From the NCBI RefSeq assembly GCF_900444995.1, contig NZ_UAPQ01000001.1:682001-746000 (forward strand): 64,000 nt of DNA, in the 5' to 3' direction. A program made the position numbers and the translations under genes. Of this stretch, positions 1 through 7,992 are shown piece by piece. The stretch is from Actinomyces bovis. GTDB taxonomy: Bacteria; Actinomycetota; Actinomycetes; Actinomycetales; Actinomycetaceae. A model generated the notes under the pieces. That model did no database searches, was not told where the DNA came from, and worked only from the letters and a program-made list of their open reading frames with translations. Position 1 is the first letter of the stretch, and every line of letters begins with the position of its first letter.

Positions 1-1324
1 CGGAAAGGATCCAGGAGACTGTGGCCTGGTCCACCGCCTGACTGCCAGCTAAAACAGTTCCGCTGGCGGGTTGTGGCAGGCCCAGGCGGGACAGTTCCAG
101 GGACGCGCGGTTGGCCCACAGATCGGCCAGGCGCTGAGTGTCACCGGTGGTGTCCCCTGGGAGTTTGAAGCCATCCAGCGCGTGGTCCACAGCGCGGCGG
201 GCAATGCGTTGGGCGGCGTATTCGGCGTAGCGGTCACGACCGGTGGACAGGGAGGCATAGCCGAAGGAGGACCAGGCGGTATCAGTAGGGTCTACGCCCC
301 AGCCCACCAGCTCACGGTTGGGGACCACGACCATATTCGCGATGTCATAGCTTACGAAGTCACGGAAGGCCGGTGAGGAAATGTACCGGGCTAGGCCGCG
401 CCCTATGCCCCGGAATACGCCTTCTGAGGTGCCGTCGCCGAAAACTGCGCCAGTGCCACCGGCCTTCAAACCTATAGGGGTAACGCGCTTGAAGGCCCGC
501 GGCGCGCGGTTGTTAAGGCCCAGAGAAGCATAGAGGGCCTCGTCCTGACTGGCGGTGGTGCCTGCGGCACCCGCCTGGGCAGCCACAATCTCCCCCAGCA
601 TGGCCAGGGTGTTGCCGGGCATGCCTGCGCGCAGGTGGGTGGGCACGGAGTTGAAGGCTTCGGCGGTGTAGAGGAATACGGAGATGTTTTGCGGGTCGAT
701 AGCTGGGGTGGTGTTAGCACCCGCTACCAGGCGGCAAACATCCAGGGTCATGGAGGCACCAGAGCCACCTGCCATGGAGGAAACCACCAGAACCATGGGA
801 GGCGCAGCGGTATCTGGGGCCGAGCCGACGCCAGGCACCGCGGCAGCGACTCTGGCTGCTTGCGCCTGGGACTCGGGTGAGGCCATGCGAGCCATGGCGG
901 CCTGCACCGCCCGGGAGACATCACTGATCTTGGTCAGCATTAGCAGGCGGCCGATACCCCGGAACTGGCCGGCACCCACGGTGACGGGGAAGGCGACGTC
1001 GCGTGGTGCTCGGGGCATCCAGGAAGCCAATTGCCGCAGCCCGTCTGGGGCACTGCGTTGCAGGTGCTCGGTGAGATACTGGTCAACGACGGCGTAATCG
1101 CCTGAGGCCACACCGCAAGCGACGTAGGCGCCGCCCTGTTTGCTTACAGATCCGACGGCCTTGCCCTCTTCCTCCTGCAGCGGGGTGTCCACGTTGAGGA
1201 ATTGCCAGCAACCTGGGATCTCCTTAATCCCATGGACCGCTAGGTCAGCACGCAACTGATCCATCATGTACGCCAAGGTCTTAGCACCTGAGCCGCCACA
1301 TCCAATTACGAGAACCTTGTACAT
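1..1324 (-). CDS. Tubulin-like GTPase-fold protein (Tubulin_2 type), 3' end cut by window edge
   Basis: An open frame of 441 codons runs from an ATG at 1324 off the left edge without a stop. The N-terminus reads MYKVLVIGCGGSGAKT, a glycine-rich nucleotide-binding loop. Near residue 188 is VVSSMAGGSGASMTLDVC, which resembles the GGGTGS tubulin/FtsZ signature in position and form. This combination is typical of the bacterial 'tubulin-like' family (Pfam Tubulin_2), which is distinct from FtsZ. Members are presumed cytoplasmic GTP-binding filament or scaffold proteins; the role here is unknown. It is the last visible gene of the minus-strand cluster, 60 bp after the VWA gene. A GGAAAGGA ribosome site lies about 10 bases before the ATG. 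Family call is fairly sure; polymerisation is not shown by the sequence. Confidence 0.8.
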   Translation of the reverse strand, partial: MYKVLVIGCGGSGAKTLAYMMDQLRADLAVHGIKEIPGCWQFLNVDTPLQEEEGKAVGSVSKQGGAYVACGVASGDYAVVDQYLTEHLQRSAPDGLRQLASWMPRAPRDVAFPVTVGAGQFRGIGRLLMLTKISDVSRAVQAAMARMASPESQAQAARVAAAVPGVGSAPDTAAPPMVLVVSSMAGGSGASMTLDVCRLVAGANTTPAIDPQNISVFLYTAEAFNSVPTHLRAGMPGNTLAMLGEIVAAQAGAAGTTASQDEALYASLGLNNRAPRAFKRVTPIGLKAGGTGAVFGDGTSEGVFRGIGRGLARYISSPAFRDFVSYDIANMVVVPNRELVGWGVDPTDTAWSSFGYASLSTGRDRYAEYAAQRIARRAVDHALDGFKLPGDTTGDTQRLADLWANRASLELSRLGLPQPASGTVLAGSQAVDQATVSWILS

Positions 1325-1384
1325 CTGCGCTTATTCCTTTCCGCCGCCTTAACGACGTCGCGACCTGTGGCCTGCGTGTTTTGG

Positions 1385-4216
1385 TCAGTTTGTCTGGTTT
1401 GGGCCAGTGGGCCAGCCGGAGGTGCCACCCCCAGCGAAGGGGCTAGGCATGGGGCCGCTGCCCGCAGCGAATGGGTTCGGGGTCGGGGCACTCGTACCCG
1501 CAGCGAAGGGGTTACCAGCAGGGATAGCTGCGCCCGAGGAGGCGCCGCCAGCGGAGCCAAAGGGGTTAGTAGGACCTTCAGGGCTGCCCGTCTGCTCTGG
1601 CGAATTCGGCTGTGGGAAGGCGTCCGCTACGGCCCGACCAAGGCGTTCTGCGGCATCGGCAGTGATGCGGTCGATGGCCTCCTGGTCGCCATAGGCCGAG
1701 AGCACCAGCAGGCTCACCCGTTTAGGTGAATCAAGCTGATCAGCAATAGCCATCCAGCTGCCGCGCACTGCCAGCGGGAGCGTGTCCCGGCCAGTGCTGG
1801 AGCCGTCAGGGCCGCCACAGACAGTCAGGGCCTCAGGCGACACCAAGCGCACGCGCGGCACAGAGGTGGGCGACCAGCCAAGACGTACTTGCAGGCGGTA
1901 ACCGTTTACATCGATCTGGCGAGAAGCTTTAGCCACAGAGCCACTTTGCAACTCCTGCGGCTGGAAGCTGATGCTGGCAGCGTGGCCTGGCTCAGGCACC
2001 TCCACTACCTTCACACCGCTGACCAGTGAACCTGCAGGAACGCGACCCGCCAGGAAACGGAAGAGGTAGAGCAGTACCACGGGGATAGCAACTCCGGCCA
2101 ACAGCACCAGCACGAAAGTGGACCAAGCCGTACCGACGTTCAGGGGACGCCGCATGTCAGCCGTGAAGGGGACCTCCACCTGCTGCGCCCGCTCCGGATG
2201 ATCCTTTGGCGCCACCGTCACCTTGAGCGCACCGGTGACAGCGCCGTTGGCGTGGTTGGTAGTGCTCAGCGTCAGGGGCAGGCTGCCAGTAGCAGCCTCA
2301 TCCACGCTCACGCAGGTGTCTGGGCTACTGGCCTGCGCGCTGACGGTGATGGTGCCAGCCTCAGCCGGGGCGCCTGTCAAGGTGACGTCCTTGGCCTCCA
2401 GCCACACGCAGCCAGGCCCCGTGACTGATAGGTCCATACTGGCTTGGTTCTGTTTCTCCAGCCTGCCAAAGTCTACCTTTTGACCCAGCACCGGGAAATC
2501 CAGTGGGGGGTTCACGGTGACGGGCACAGACGCGAGGGTGGGGGCCAGGGTGGTGCCCTCAATAGTCTTGCCGTTCGCCTTAACTGCAGCTGTGGTAACA
2601 GTGGCCGAGGTGATCACTGCGCCCTTACCTAGCGCGGCCTCGGCTGGCACCTGGAAGCTTTGCGGTTGACTGAGCTGGGACAAGTCCGTGGACTCAAGCA
2701 GTTTGTGTTGCGTGCCTTGCGAGTCTTCCAGCACGACGGCGTAGGTCACTGAGCCCTTCACTCGGGAAGCTTCCAGCGCAGCGCCGCCAGAACGCTCCAG
2801 CAACGCAATCTGCGCATTCTCTGTCTTCTCACCTTGCCTGAGCGTCACCTCTGCAAGGTTTTTCCAAGCTAGGGTCAGCGGCGAAGACAAGTGGGTATTG
2901 ATATGCACTTCTTGGCCCTGAGAGCCAGACTTTTTGTCTACGAAGGCTAGGCGCCACTGGCCGTCCCAAGTGGTGACGTCTTTAGCCGCTAAGTCAATCT
3001 GCAGCGTCTTATCTGTCAGCCACTCAGAGCGCACCCCCTGCTGGTTCTGTGCTCCTTTGGTCTCTGAGGGCAGAACCAGCGGAGAGCTCGCACCGGGTGC
3101 GATCAGTTGTGCTTCCAAGCCTGCAACATCGGCGGTAGCTAGAACGTGCACTTCAGGTAACGTGCCGTCCAGCACGAAGCTCGTCTCACCTTCTTCGCAG
3201 ACCTTGCCCTGGCAGATCTTGACCTGGCTCTGCGACACCTGTGACCCGGGGGCCGAGATGGAGTCGAAAGCGAGTAGTAGAGAGTCGATGTCAGCCACTT
3301 CATAGAAGGAGCCGCGAGGTTTGCTGACGCCACCGCAGGCCTCCACGCCAGTCTCGGCAGCCTGTACGCCGCCTCCGGAAACGACCCGACGCATCAAGCC
3401 AAAGTCTGCTCCACCGGTAGATAGACCAACGCCCAGGAGGGTGATGTTTGAGGAGCGCAACTGGTCCGCTAGACCGGTGGAGCGGCATAGGTCCTGGGTC
3501 CCCTGCTGCTCAGCGGCGGTCACCCCGGCCTCAGTGGTTAGGGAGGCGCCGGGCGCATATGGCTTGGTGGTGCCGAACTTGTCTTTGGCGGCATCGGTGT
3601 CGCGAAGGTCTAGGTCGAAGGCGCCATCAGAGAACCAGGTGATGGCCTTGCAACCACCGGCCGCGTGATCTGAGAGGTCCTGCCGGGCCCCTTCCAGTGC
3701 TGTCCAATAGTCGGTGTCATAGTCCTTGATATCGTCACCGACAGTGGTAATTGCGGACTCGACGGTGGGACGGGTGGAGTCGCTAAGCGTGGCCCAGTCC
3801 CCCTGCGGGGCGTAGTTGGCGGCAAAGCCAGCCACCCGCACGTCAAGCTTAAATCCGGTCCGCTTGGTGAACTCGTTGAGCCTCCCAGTGAGGTACTTAG
3901 CTGAAGTCACTCGGCTCTTGTGCGGGTCGGTGGTGTTCAAGGAACCGGACTGGTCCATGAGCAGGAGCAGGGACCCCTGGCCCTGGCCTGCCAGACAGGC
4001 ACCGAACTCGGCTAGGCCTGACTGGGCATTGGACTTTTGCTCATCAGCCTGCGATTGGGGACTCCACACAAGCAGGCTGCTGGCCATGATGCAGGTGGCA
4101 GAAAGGAGTCCCAGGAGGCGACGGCGTGCCTGGCGGCGGGTACGCCGTATAGCACTCTGAGACACCGCGGTGGGCTGGGTGCCCGTGCCGTTAACAAGGT
4201 GTCGCACTTGCCTCAC
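1385..4216 (-). CDS. Membrane-anchored von Willebrand factor A (VWA) domain protein with NPF-rich tail
   Basis: About 943 residues. A long basic N-terminus leads into a signal segment (residues about 33-57, ending SQADEQ). A VWA domain follows (about 80-290) with the metal-site motif DQSGS at about 88-92 and a later FSDG. Then come beta-rich repeats, one membrane helix at about 698-722 and a C-terminal, probably cytoplasmic, domain. The last 60 residues contain several NPF/SPF tripeptides. The GTG start at 4216 is chosen because it makes a 4-bp GTGA overlap with the preceding gene; GTG at 4207 is an alternative. An ATG further upstream (4405) would overlap that gene by about 190 bp and is unlikely. 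VWA domains bind protein partners through a metal ion and often work with MoxR ATPases; one is encoded in this cluster (30772-31737). The specific role is unknown. Confidence 0.85.
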   Translation of the reverse strand: MRQVRHLVNGTGTQPTAVSQSAIRRTRRQARRRLLGLLSATCIMASSLLVWSPQSQADEQKSNAQSGLAEFGACLAGQGQGSLLLLMDQSGSLNTTDPHKSRVTSAKYLTGRLNEFTKRTGFKLDVRVAGFAANYAPQGDWATLSDSTRPTVESAITTVGDDIKDYDTDYWTALEGARQDLSDHAAGGCKAITWFSDGAFDLDLRDTDAAKDKFGTTKPYAPGASLTTEAGVTAAEQQGTQDLCRSTGLADQLRSSNITLLGVGLSTGGADFGLMRRVVSGGGVQAAETGVEACGGVSKPRGSFYEVADIDSLLLAFDSISAPGSQVSQSQVKICQGKVCEEGETSFVLDGTLPEVHVLATADVAGLEAQLIAPGASSPLVLPSETKGAQNQQGVRSEWLTDKTLQIDLAAKDVTTWDGQWRLAFVDKKSGSQGQEVHINTHLSSPLTLAWKNLAEVTLRQGEKTENAQIALLERSGGAALEASRVKGSVTYAVVLEDSQGTQHKLLESTDLSQLSQPQSFQVPAEAALGKGAVITSATVTTAAVKANGKTIEGTTLAPTLASVPVTVNPPLDFPVLGQKVDFGRLEKQNQASMDLSVTGPGCVWLEAKDVTLTGAPAEAGTITVSAQASSPDTCVSVDEAATGSLPLTLSTTNHANGAVTGALKVTVAPKDHPERAQQVEVPFTADMRRPLNVGTAWSTFVLVLLAGVAIPVVLLYLFRFLAGRVPAGSLVSGVKVVEVPEPGHAASISFQPQELQSGSVAKASRQIDVNGYRLQVRLGWSPTSVPRVRLVSPEALTVCGGPDGSSTGRDTLPLAVRGSWMAIADQLDSPKRVSLLVLSAYGDQEAIDRITADAAERLGRAVADAFPQPNSPEQTGSPEGPTNPFGSAGGASSGAAIPAGNPFAAGTSAPTPNPFAAGSGPMPSPFAGGGTSGWPTGPNQTN

Positions 4217-4776
4217 ATCCTTCCGACGTACAGGGCAATGCGCGCTGCTGCTGCCACGACCGCCAGCAGAGCCACGACCACCGCAGCCCGGTATAACCAG
4301 TTGTGCCAACTGTTGCTTAAGTATCCGGGCGCTGCCTGGCGCCGCGCGTTGCGCACCAGGAACACGGCGGTTAGTCCGAGGCCTACCAGAGCCGCTAGTG
4401 CCCAAGCCAGAACGCTAATGCTGATTTCCTCAAACAGTCCAGCCAGCACCAGGCCGCCGATGGAAGCCGCCAACGAGCCGTACAGCAAGCCTGTGGGGGC
4501 GGTAACCGTAGTGAAGGCGCGGACGCTAGAACTCGTGGTACCGCCCCAAAGATCCCCTGTTGCCGCTGTCGCTACTGGTGCCGGAAAGGGTGAAGGGGAG
4601 GCAGTGGTTGAGATGCCAGGTGCCGGGGCGGGCGCGCTGGGCTGCGGCACAGCGGGCTGCAGCGTCGGGAACGAACCACCCAGGCCACCTGACGTGGGCT
4701 CTGTGGAACCGGGATTGCCGGTTGGTGCAGCACCCCACGGGCCGATCGGGGGAAGGGAGGAACCTGGCGTACTCAT
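4213..4776 (-). CDS. Small membrane protein with Pro-rich N-terminus, unknown function
   Basis: A 187-residue protein. Residues 1-75 are rich in Pro, Gly, Ala and Ser and look disordered. Three hydrophobic segments follow at about 96-115, 119-141 and 162-184, so it is an integral membrane protein. No family is recognised. It overlaps the VWA gene by 4 bp (GTGA), so the two are probably translated together and may form a membrane complex. One PSPF motif occurs in the N-terminal tail, similar to the SPF/NPF motifs of its two neighbours. Confidence 0.75.
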   Translation of the reverse strand: MSTPGSSLPPIGPWGAAPTGNPGSTEPTSGGLGGSFPTLQPAVPQPSAPAPAPGISTTASPSPFPAPVATAATGDLWGGTTSSSVRAFTTVTAPTGLLYGSLAASIGGLVLAGLFEEISISVLAWALAALVGLGLTAVFLVRNARRQAAPGYLSNSWHNWLYRAAVVVALLAVVAAAARIALYVGRM

Positions 4777-4859
4777 GGGATTCTCGTCCTGTGTTTTTCC
4801 GTCTGCGTCTAGGTGGATGGCTGTAGGGGCTTAGGCACTTTGGCAGTGCACTGGTAGGC

Positions 4860-5654
4860 CTATGGGGTAGTTGTTGGTGTGGGGGCGGCTGGGTTGTTAG
4901 TTCCCTTGAGCTTGTTTAAGCCCTCTATGACCTGTTCGCGACCCGGCACCTTGATCCCGAAAGCCTCTAGGGCGTCATAGACCTTATTTACGTCCTGCGG
5001 CTCAATGCGGGCAGCGTAGTCGTCAACGCTGGCCACGGTCTGGGCTCCTAGCGCTTGGGCACCTTGATGAGTTCCCTCGGCAGCGGCTACGGCAGGGAGC
5101 ACCATCGCAGCGATGAACAGCAATGCTGGCACCAGCCTGGGACGGGAGCGCACTAAGCCAACTAGGGCGGTCACCGAGCCAACTAGCGCAAGGAGAGCGC
5201 CGAGTGCGAAGCCTCCCAGAGCTCCACCGTTCAATAGACCAGATTCCCCAAGTAGGACCGCGAAGATACGAATAGAGGCAAGCAACTGGTAGGAGGACCA
5301 GGCCAGGAGGACTACCGCGCAGATGGTCAGCAAGGCACCCGCCAGCACCGTACGGGAGCGCTGCTTCACCTTAGCCGGTACCAGACCAGATGGCGGCTGC
5401 ACCGGCAGCGGCTGCGGGGTGGGCGAGGTCTGTTGGGAAGGGTAGGGGGCCGGTAGGGCGGCTTGGAAGGGCGACGGCGTCGTCGCGGCAGACGCAAAAG
5501 GAGAGGCGGTGGGAGCCGCGGAACCTGGAGCGAGCTGCCGAGCAGTGTCCTGCCAACCTGGGGAACTGTATGCGTAAGCACTGCCAGATCGCCCCGACGA
5601 GCCATTGGCAGCGAACGGGGAACCCTCATGCTGACTGGGACCTGGGGGAAACAT
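4860..5654 (-). CDS. Membrane protein with SPF-rich Pro tail, unknown function
   Basis: About 264 residues from the ATG at 5654, which has a GGAAGG ribosome site five bases upstream; an in-frame ATG at 5753 gives an unlikely N-terminus and lacks such a site. Residues 1-95 are Pro/Ala/Ser-rich with repeated SPF tripeptides. Three hydrophobic segments follow at about 103-127, 143-168 and 174-194. The protein ends in a roughly 70-residue soluble segment (ASVDDYAARIEPQDVNKVYD...), probably extracellular. Family not recognised. The layout (disordered cytoplasmic tail plus a few helices) matches the next gene in the cluster, suggesting partner or related proteins. Confidence 0.75.
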   Translation of the reverse strand: MFPPGPSQHEGSPFAANGSSGRSGSAYAYSSPGWQDTARQLAPGSAAPTASPFASAATTPSPFQAALPAPYPSQQTSPTPQPLPVQPPSGLVPAKVKQRSRTVLAGALLTICAVVLLAWSSYQLLASIRIFAVLLGESGLLNGGALGGFALGALLALVGSVTALVGLVRSRPRLVPALLFIAAMVLPAVAAAEGTHQGAQALGAQTVASVDDYAARIEPQDVNKVYDALEAFGIKVPGREQVIEGLNKLKGTNNPAAPTPTTTP

Positions 5655-5785
5655 CTGTGCCTTCCAGTGGTCATGGCTGGCCTGACCACAGCGTCGGTGC
5701 CGTGAGGCGAGGGTTACACATCCGGCAGGATACGCGATGCCTGCATCCTTCACATGAAACTGAGCTTAACCGGTACCGGCAGCGG

Positions 5786-6538
5786 TCAGAAGGTGCTGTA
5801 CCGCTCTCGGGAGATGGTGAAACCGTGGCCGGTCTGCTGGTTCCAGCAGGTCAATCCCGTGGTCTGCGAAGTACAGGCGAAGACACCATTCTTGGCACTG
5901 GAACCGTAGTCAATCCGAGTCACTTGCTGGCCGGGTACGCCAAGGAACTGCTGTGCGCAAGCTAGCTGTGGAGCAGCGTCTCCCACGGTGATGGAGAAAT
6001 GTTGACTGTCACAGTCCTCTTGACCGTTTTCGGCGTACAGTCGCTCGAGAATCGAGCAAGAGACATCGTGTTCATGGAATTCACAAGAAATGTTCTGCGA
6101 GGGCGTGTCAATAAGTCTTGCACGCTTGGCACCTTCTGGCGCAGGACTTGCTAGCGCAGGCGTGGTCTCGACAGGAACAGATTTTGCCTTTTTATGCGAA
6201 GAGCCAGAGAACGCGTTAGAAGCCGCTAGGAAGCAGGAACGCGCGCCGAATAAGATCACTGCCACGATGAGCAAGGCTCCAATTAAGAGCACCCACTTAC
6301 GGGTGCGCGGCACCGGCTGCCCGGGCGACTCATGACTGGCCTGCTCCTCCTCCCACTGCTTCCTGATCCGATCGTTCTGACTCAAGATCCAGTTCCGCGT
6401 CGCTGGCGGACAGCTCGGGTTGTGAATCAACTCGACGTACAGCTCTGGGAAGTTATCGGCCAACTGGTCCAGCAACTCCGCAGGGGTAGCCGGGTCCTTT
6501 GCCAAACGGCGAGCTTCTTTAGGGTCTTGGATAAGCAT
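5786..6538 (-). CDS. LRV (variant leucine-rich repeat) membrane protein with six-Cys ectodomain
   Basis: About 250 residues from the ATG at 6538, which follows GGAGG by five bases. The N-terminal 60 residues (EARRLAKDPATPAELLDQ then NPSCPPATRNWIL) match the actinobacterial variant leucine-rich repeat module, presumably cytoplasmic. One membrane helix lies at about 82-105. The C-terminal domain (about 140-250) starts DTPSQNISCEF and ends TGHGFTISRERYSTF and has six cysteines at positions shared with the next gene, which suggests three disulfides outside the cell. It is a paralogue of 6621-7826. Function unknown; the topology would fit coupling an external domain to a cytoplasmic protein-binding module. 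Confidence 0.8.
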   Translation of the reverse strand: MLIQDPKEARRLAKDPATPAELLDQLADNFPELYVELIHNPSCPPATRNWILSQNDRIRKQWEEEQASHESPGQPVPRTRKWVLLIGALLIVAVILFGARSCFLAASNAFSGSSHKKAKSVPVETTPALASPAPEGAKRARLIDTPSQNISCEFHEHDVSCSILERLYAENGQEDCDSQHFSITVGDAAPQLACAQQFLGVPGQQVTRIDYGSSAKNGVFACTSQTTGLTCWNQQTGHGFTISRERYSTF

Positions 6539-6620
6539 GCTGGCCTCCACGCGATGTAATTGCTGGGAATGGGGAGAAACTAGAGGCAATATAGCCTAGT
6601 TAACAGCGGCCTGCGCTAAA

Positions 6621-7826
6621 TCAGAAGGTCTCATAGCCCTCGCGGGCAATCTTGAAGCCATGCCCCGTCCACTGGTTCCAGCAGGAGACGCCGGAGTTCT
6701 CCACCAGGCAGGCGTAGTTCTTGGATGCGGCGAACTGGTTGGCGGAAACCCGCTGCACGAACTGGCCCGGCGAACCCAAGAATGACTGCTCGCAAACCAG
6801 TGCTGGGGACTCGTTGCCAACAGAGATTGAGAACAGTCTGCCGGCGCAGTCAGGCTGACCGCTCTGGGCATATGAGCGCTCGGCGATAGAGCATGAGGCG
6901 GCGTAGTCGCTGAGTTCGCAGGAGATGTTCTGGGTCGGGGTGTCGAACAGTGCCGCATGGTAGGCGTTGTCCGGGGCTGGCCGGACTTTCCGCCCCGATG
7001 GCGTGCTGCTTGGGGTGGGTGTGGGTGAGGCGCTTGCAGGTTCCTTGGTGGCGGCCTGCTGGGGCGCCGCCTGTTCCGTGGCTGCCTGGTGGGTGGCCGG
7101 AGCATCAGCTGCCTGCTGGTTGGCTGCCTTGGCGTCGTCGCCGCCGCGCAGTTTGCTGCCCAGCAGGACGCCTCCCCCAGCCACCAGCAGCAGCACAGCC
7201 GCAATCGCGACCCACCGCCAAGCAGAGCCGTTTTGCTGTGGCGGCACGGGTTGAGGATTGACGGTGGTGACGACGCCGCCGAGCCCGCTGCTAGGCGCCG
7301 CTGTCCAGGCAGCGGCGGGCAACATTTCCCAACCACCCATGCTGGACGCCTCGGCGGTGGGCACCGTCAGCGGGTCCATTGCTGGCAGCACCGCAGTGTG
7401 GGGTGAGGGCTGCGTTGGATCCGGCATGGGGGCGTAGGCGGTGGCGCCGGACCAGGCCGTGGAATACGCAGCGGGGGTAGCTGCAAAGGCCGGTGAGCCC
7501 GCAGTAGGCCCGTTGTAGACGGCGGATGCGAGGTCGGCGGTCTCGGCTGTCGCTAGATCCGCAGTGGGCGCGGCCACCGGCGGGGTTGTCTGGGCAGGAG
7601 CCGCCGCGGGGCTGGAGGCGCTGGCCCCTAGGTGTGCCGCCTGCCAAGTTGCCAGAGCTTGCGGGTTGGCCTGCGCGATCCAGGAGCGGAGCCCAGAGGT
7701 GCAACTGGGGTTGAACAGCACGTCAAGGTGGAGCTCGGGGGAGGCTGCGGCAATCTCGTAAAGCCGCTGCACGGAGGTGGCCGGATCGCGCGCCTCAAAG
7801 GACTTAAGGGTGTTTTGCGAGCTCAT
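6621..7826 (-). CDS. LRV (variant leucine-rich repeat) membrane protein, longer paralogue
   Basis: A 401-residue paralogue of the neighbouring gene. An LRV module at residues 1-65 (SFEARDPATSVQRLYEIAA, FNPSCTSGLRSWI) is followed by a long Ala/Pro/Thr-rich linker, a membrane helix at about 203-225, a Gln/Ala/Thr-rich stalk and a C-terminal domain (about 295-401). That domain begins DTPTQNISCEL and ends TGHGFKIAREGYETF, with the same six cysteines. The start at 7826 has an AGGGAAG site upstream. Tandem duplication is evident at the protein level in both terminal domains, but the linkers differ greatly in length. Function not established. Confidence 0.8.
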   Translation of the reverse strand: MSSQNTLKSFEARDPATSVQRLYEIAAASPELHLDVLFNPSCTSGLRSWIAQANPQALATWQAAHLGASASSPAAAPAQTTPPVAAPTADLATAETADLASAVYNGPTAGSPAFAATPAAYSTAWSGATAYAPMPDPTQPSPHTAVLPAMDPLTVPTAEASSMGGWEMLPAAAWTAAPSSGLGGVVTTVNPQPVPPQQNGSAWRWVAIAAVLLLVAGGGVLLGSKLRGGDDAKAANQQAADAPATHQAATEQAAPQQAATKEPASASPTPTPSSTPSGRKVRPAPDNAYHAALFDTPTQNISCELSDYAASCSIAERSYAQSGQPDCAGRLFSISVGNESPALVCEQSFLGSPGQFVQRVSANQFAASKNYACLVENSGVSCWNQWTGHGFKIAREGYETF

Positions 7827-7932
7827 GGCTTCCCTGGGGATGGATTCCTTTGGCGGTGGGCTAAGCCCTCACGCATGCTTACAAACGAGCCCCAGGCGAT
7901 ATTCGACCCGGAGACTCTATGCCAGGCTAGCA

Positions 7933-7973
7933 GTTGGCCGTGGTCCTCTGCTGTGCTGGGGACCACGGCCAAC
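7933..7973 (-). terminator. Strong stem-loop terminator after the polytopic membrane protein gene
   Basis: The arms GTTGGCCGTGGTCC and GGACCACGGCCAAC pair perfectly over 14 bp around a 13-base loop, about 20 bp past the stop codon at 7993. No clear T-run follows, as is common for actinobacterial hairpin terminators. It probably separates the LRV/VWA/tubulin-like part of the cluster from the part upstream. Confidence 0.75.
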
Positions 7974-7992
7974 TCATTGGGGCCCTTGTGCG

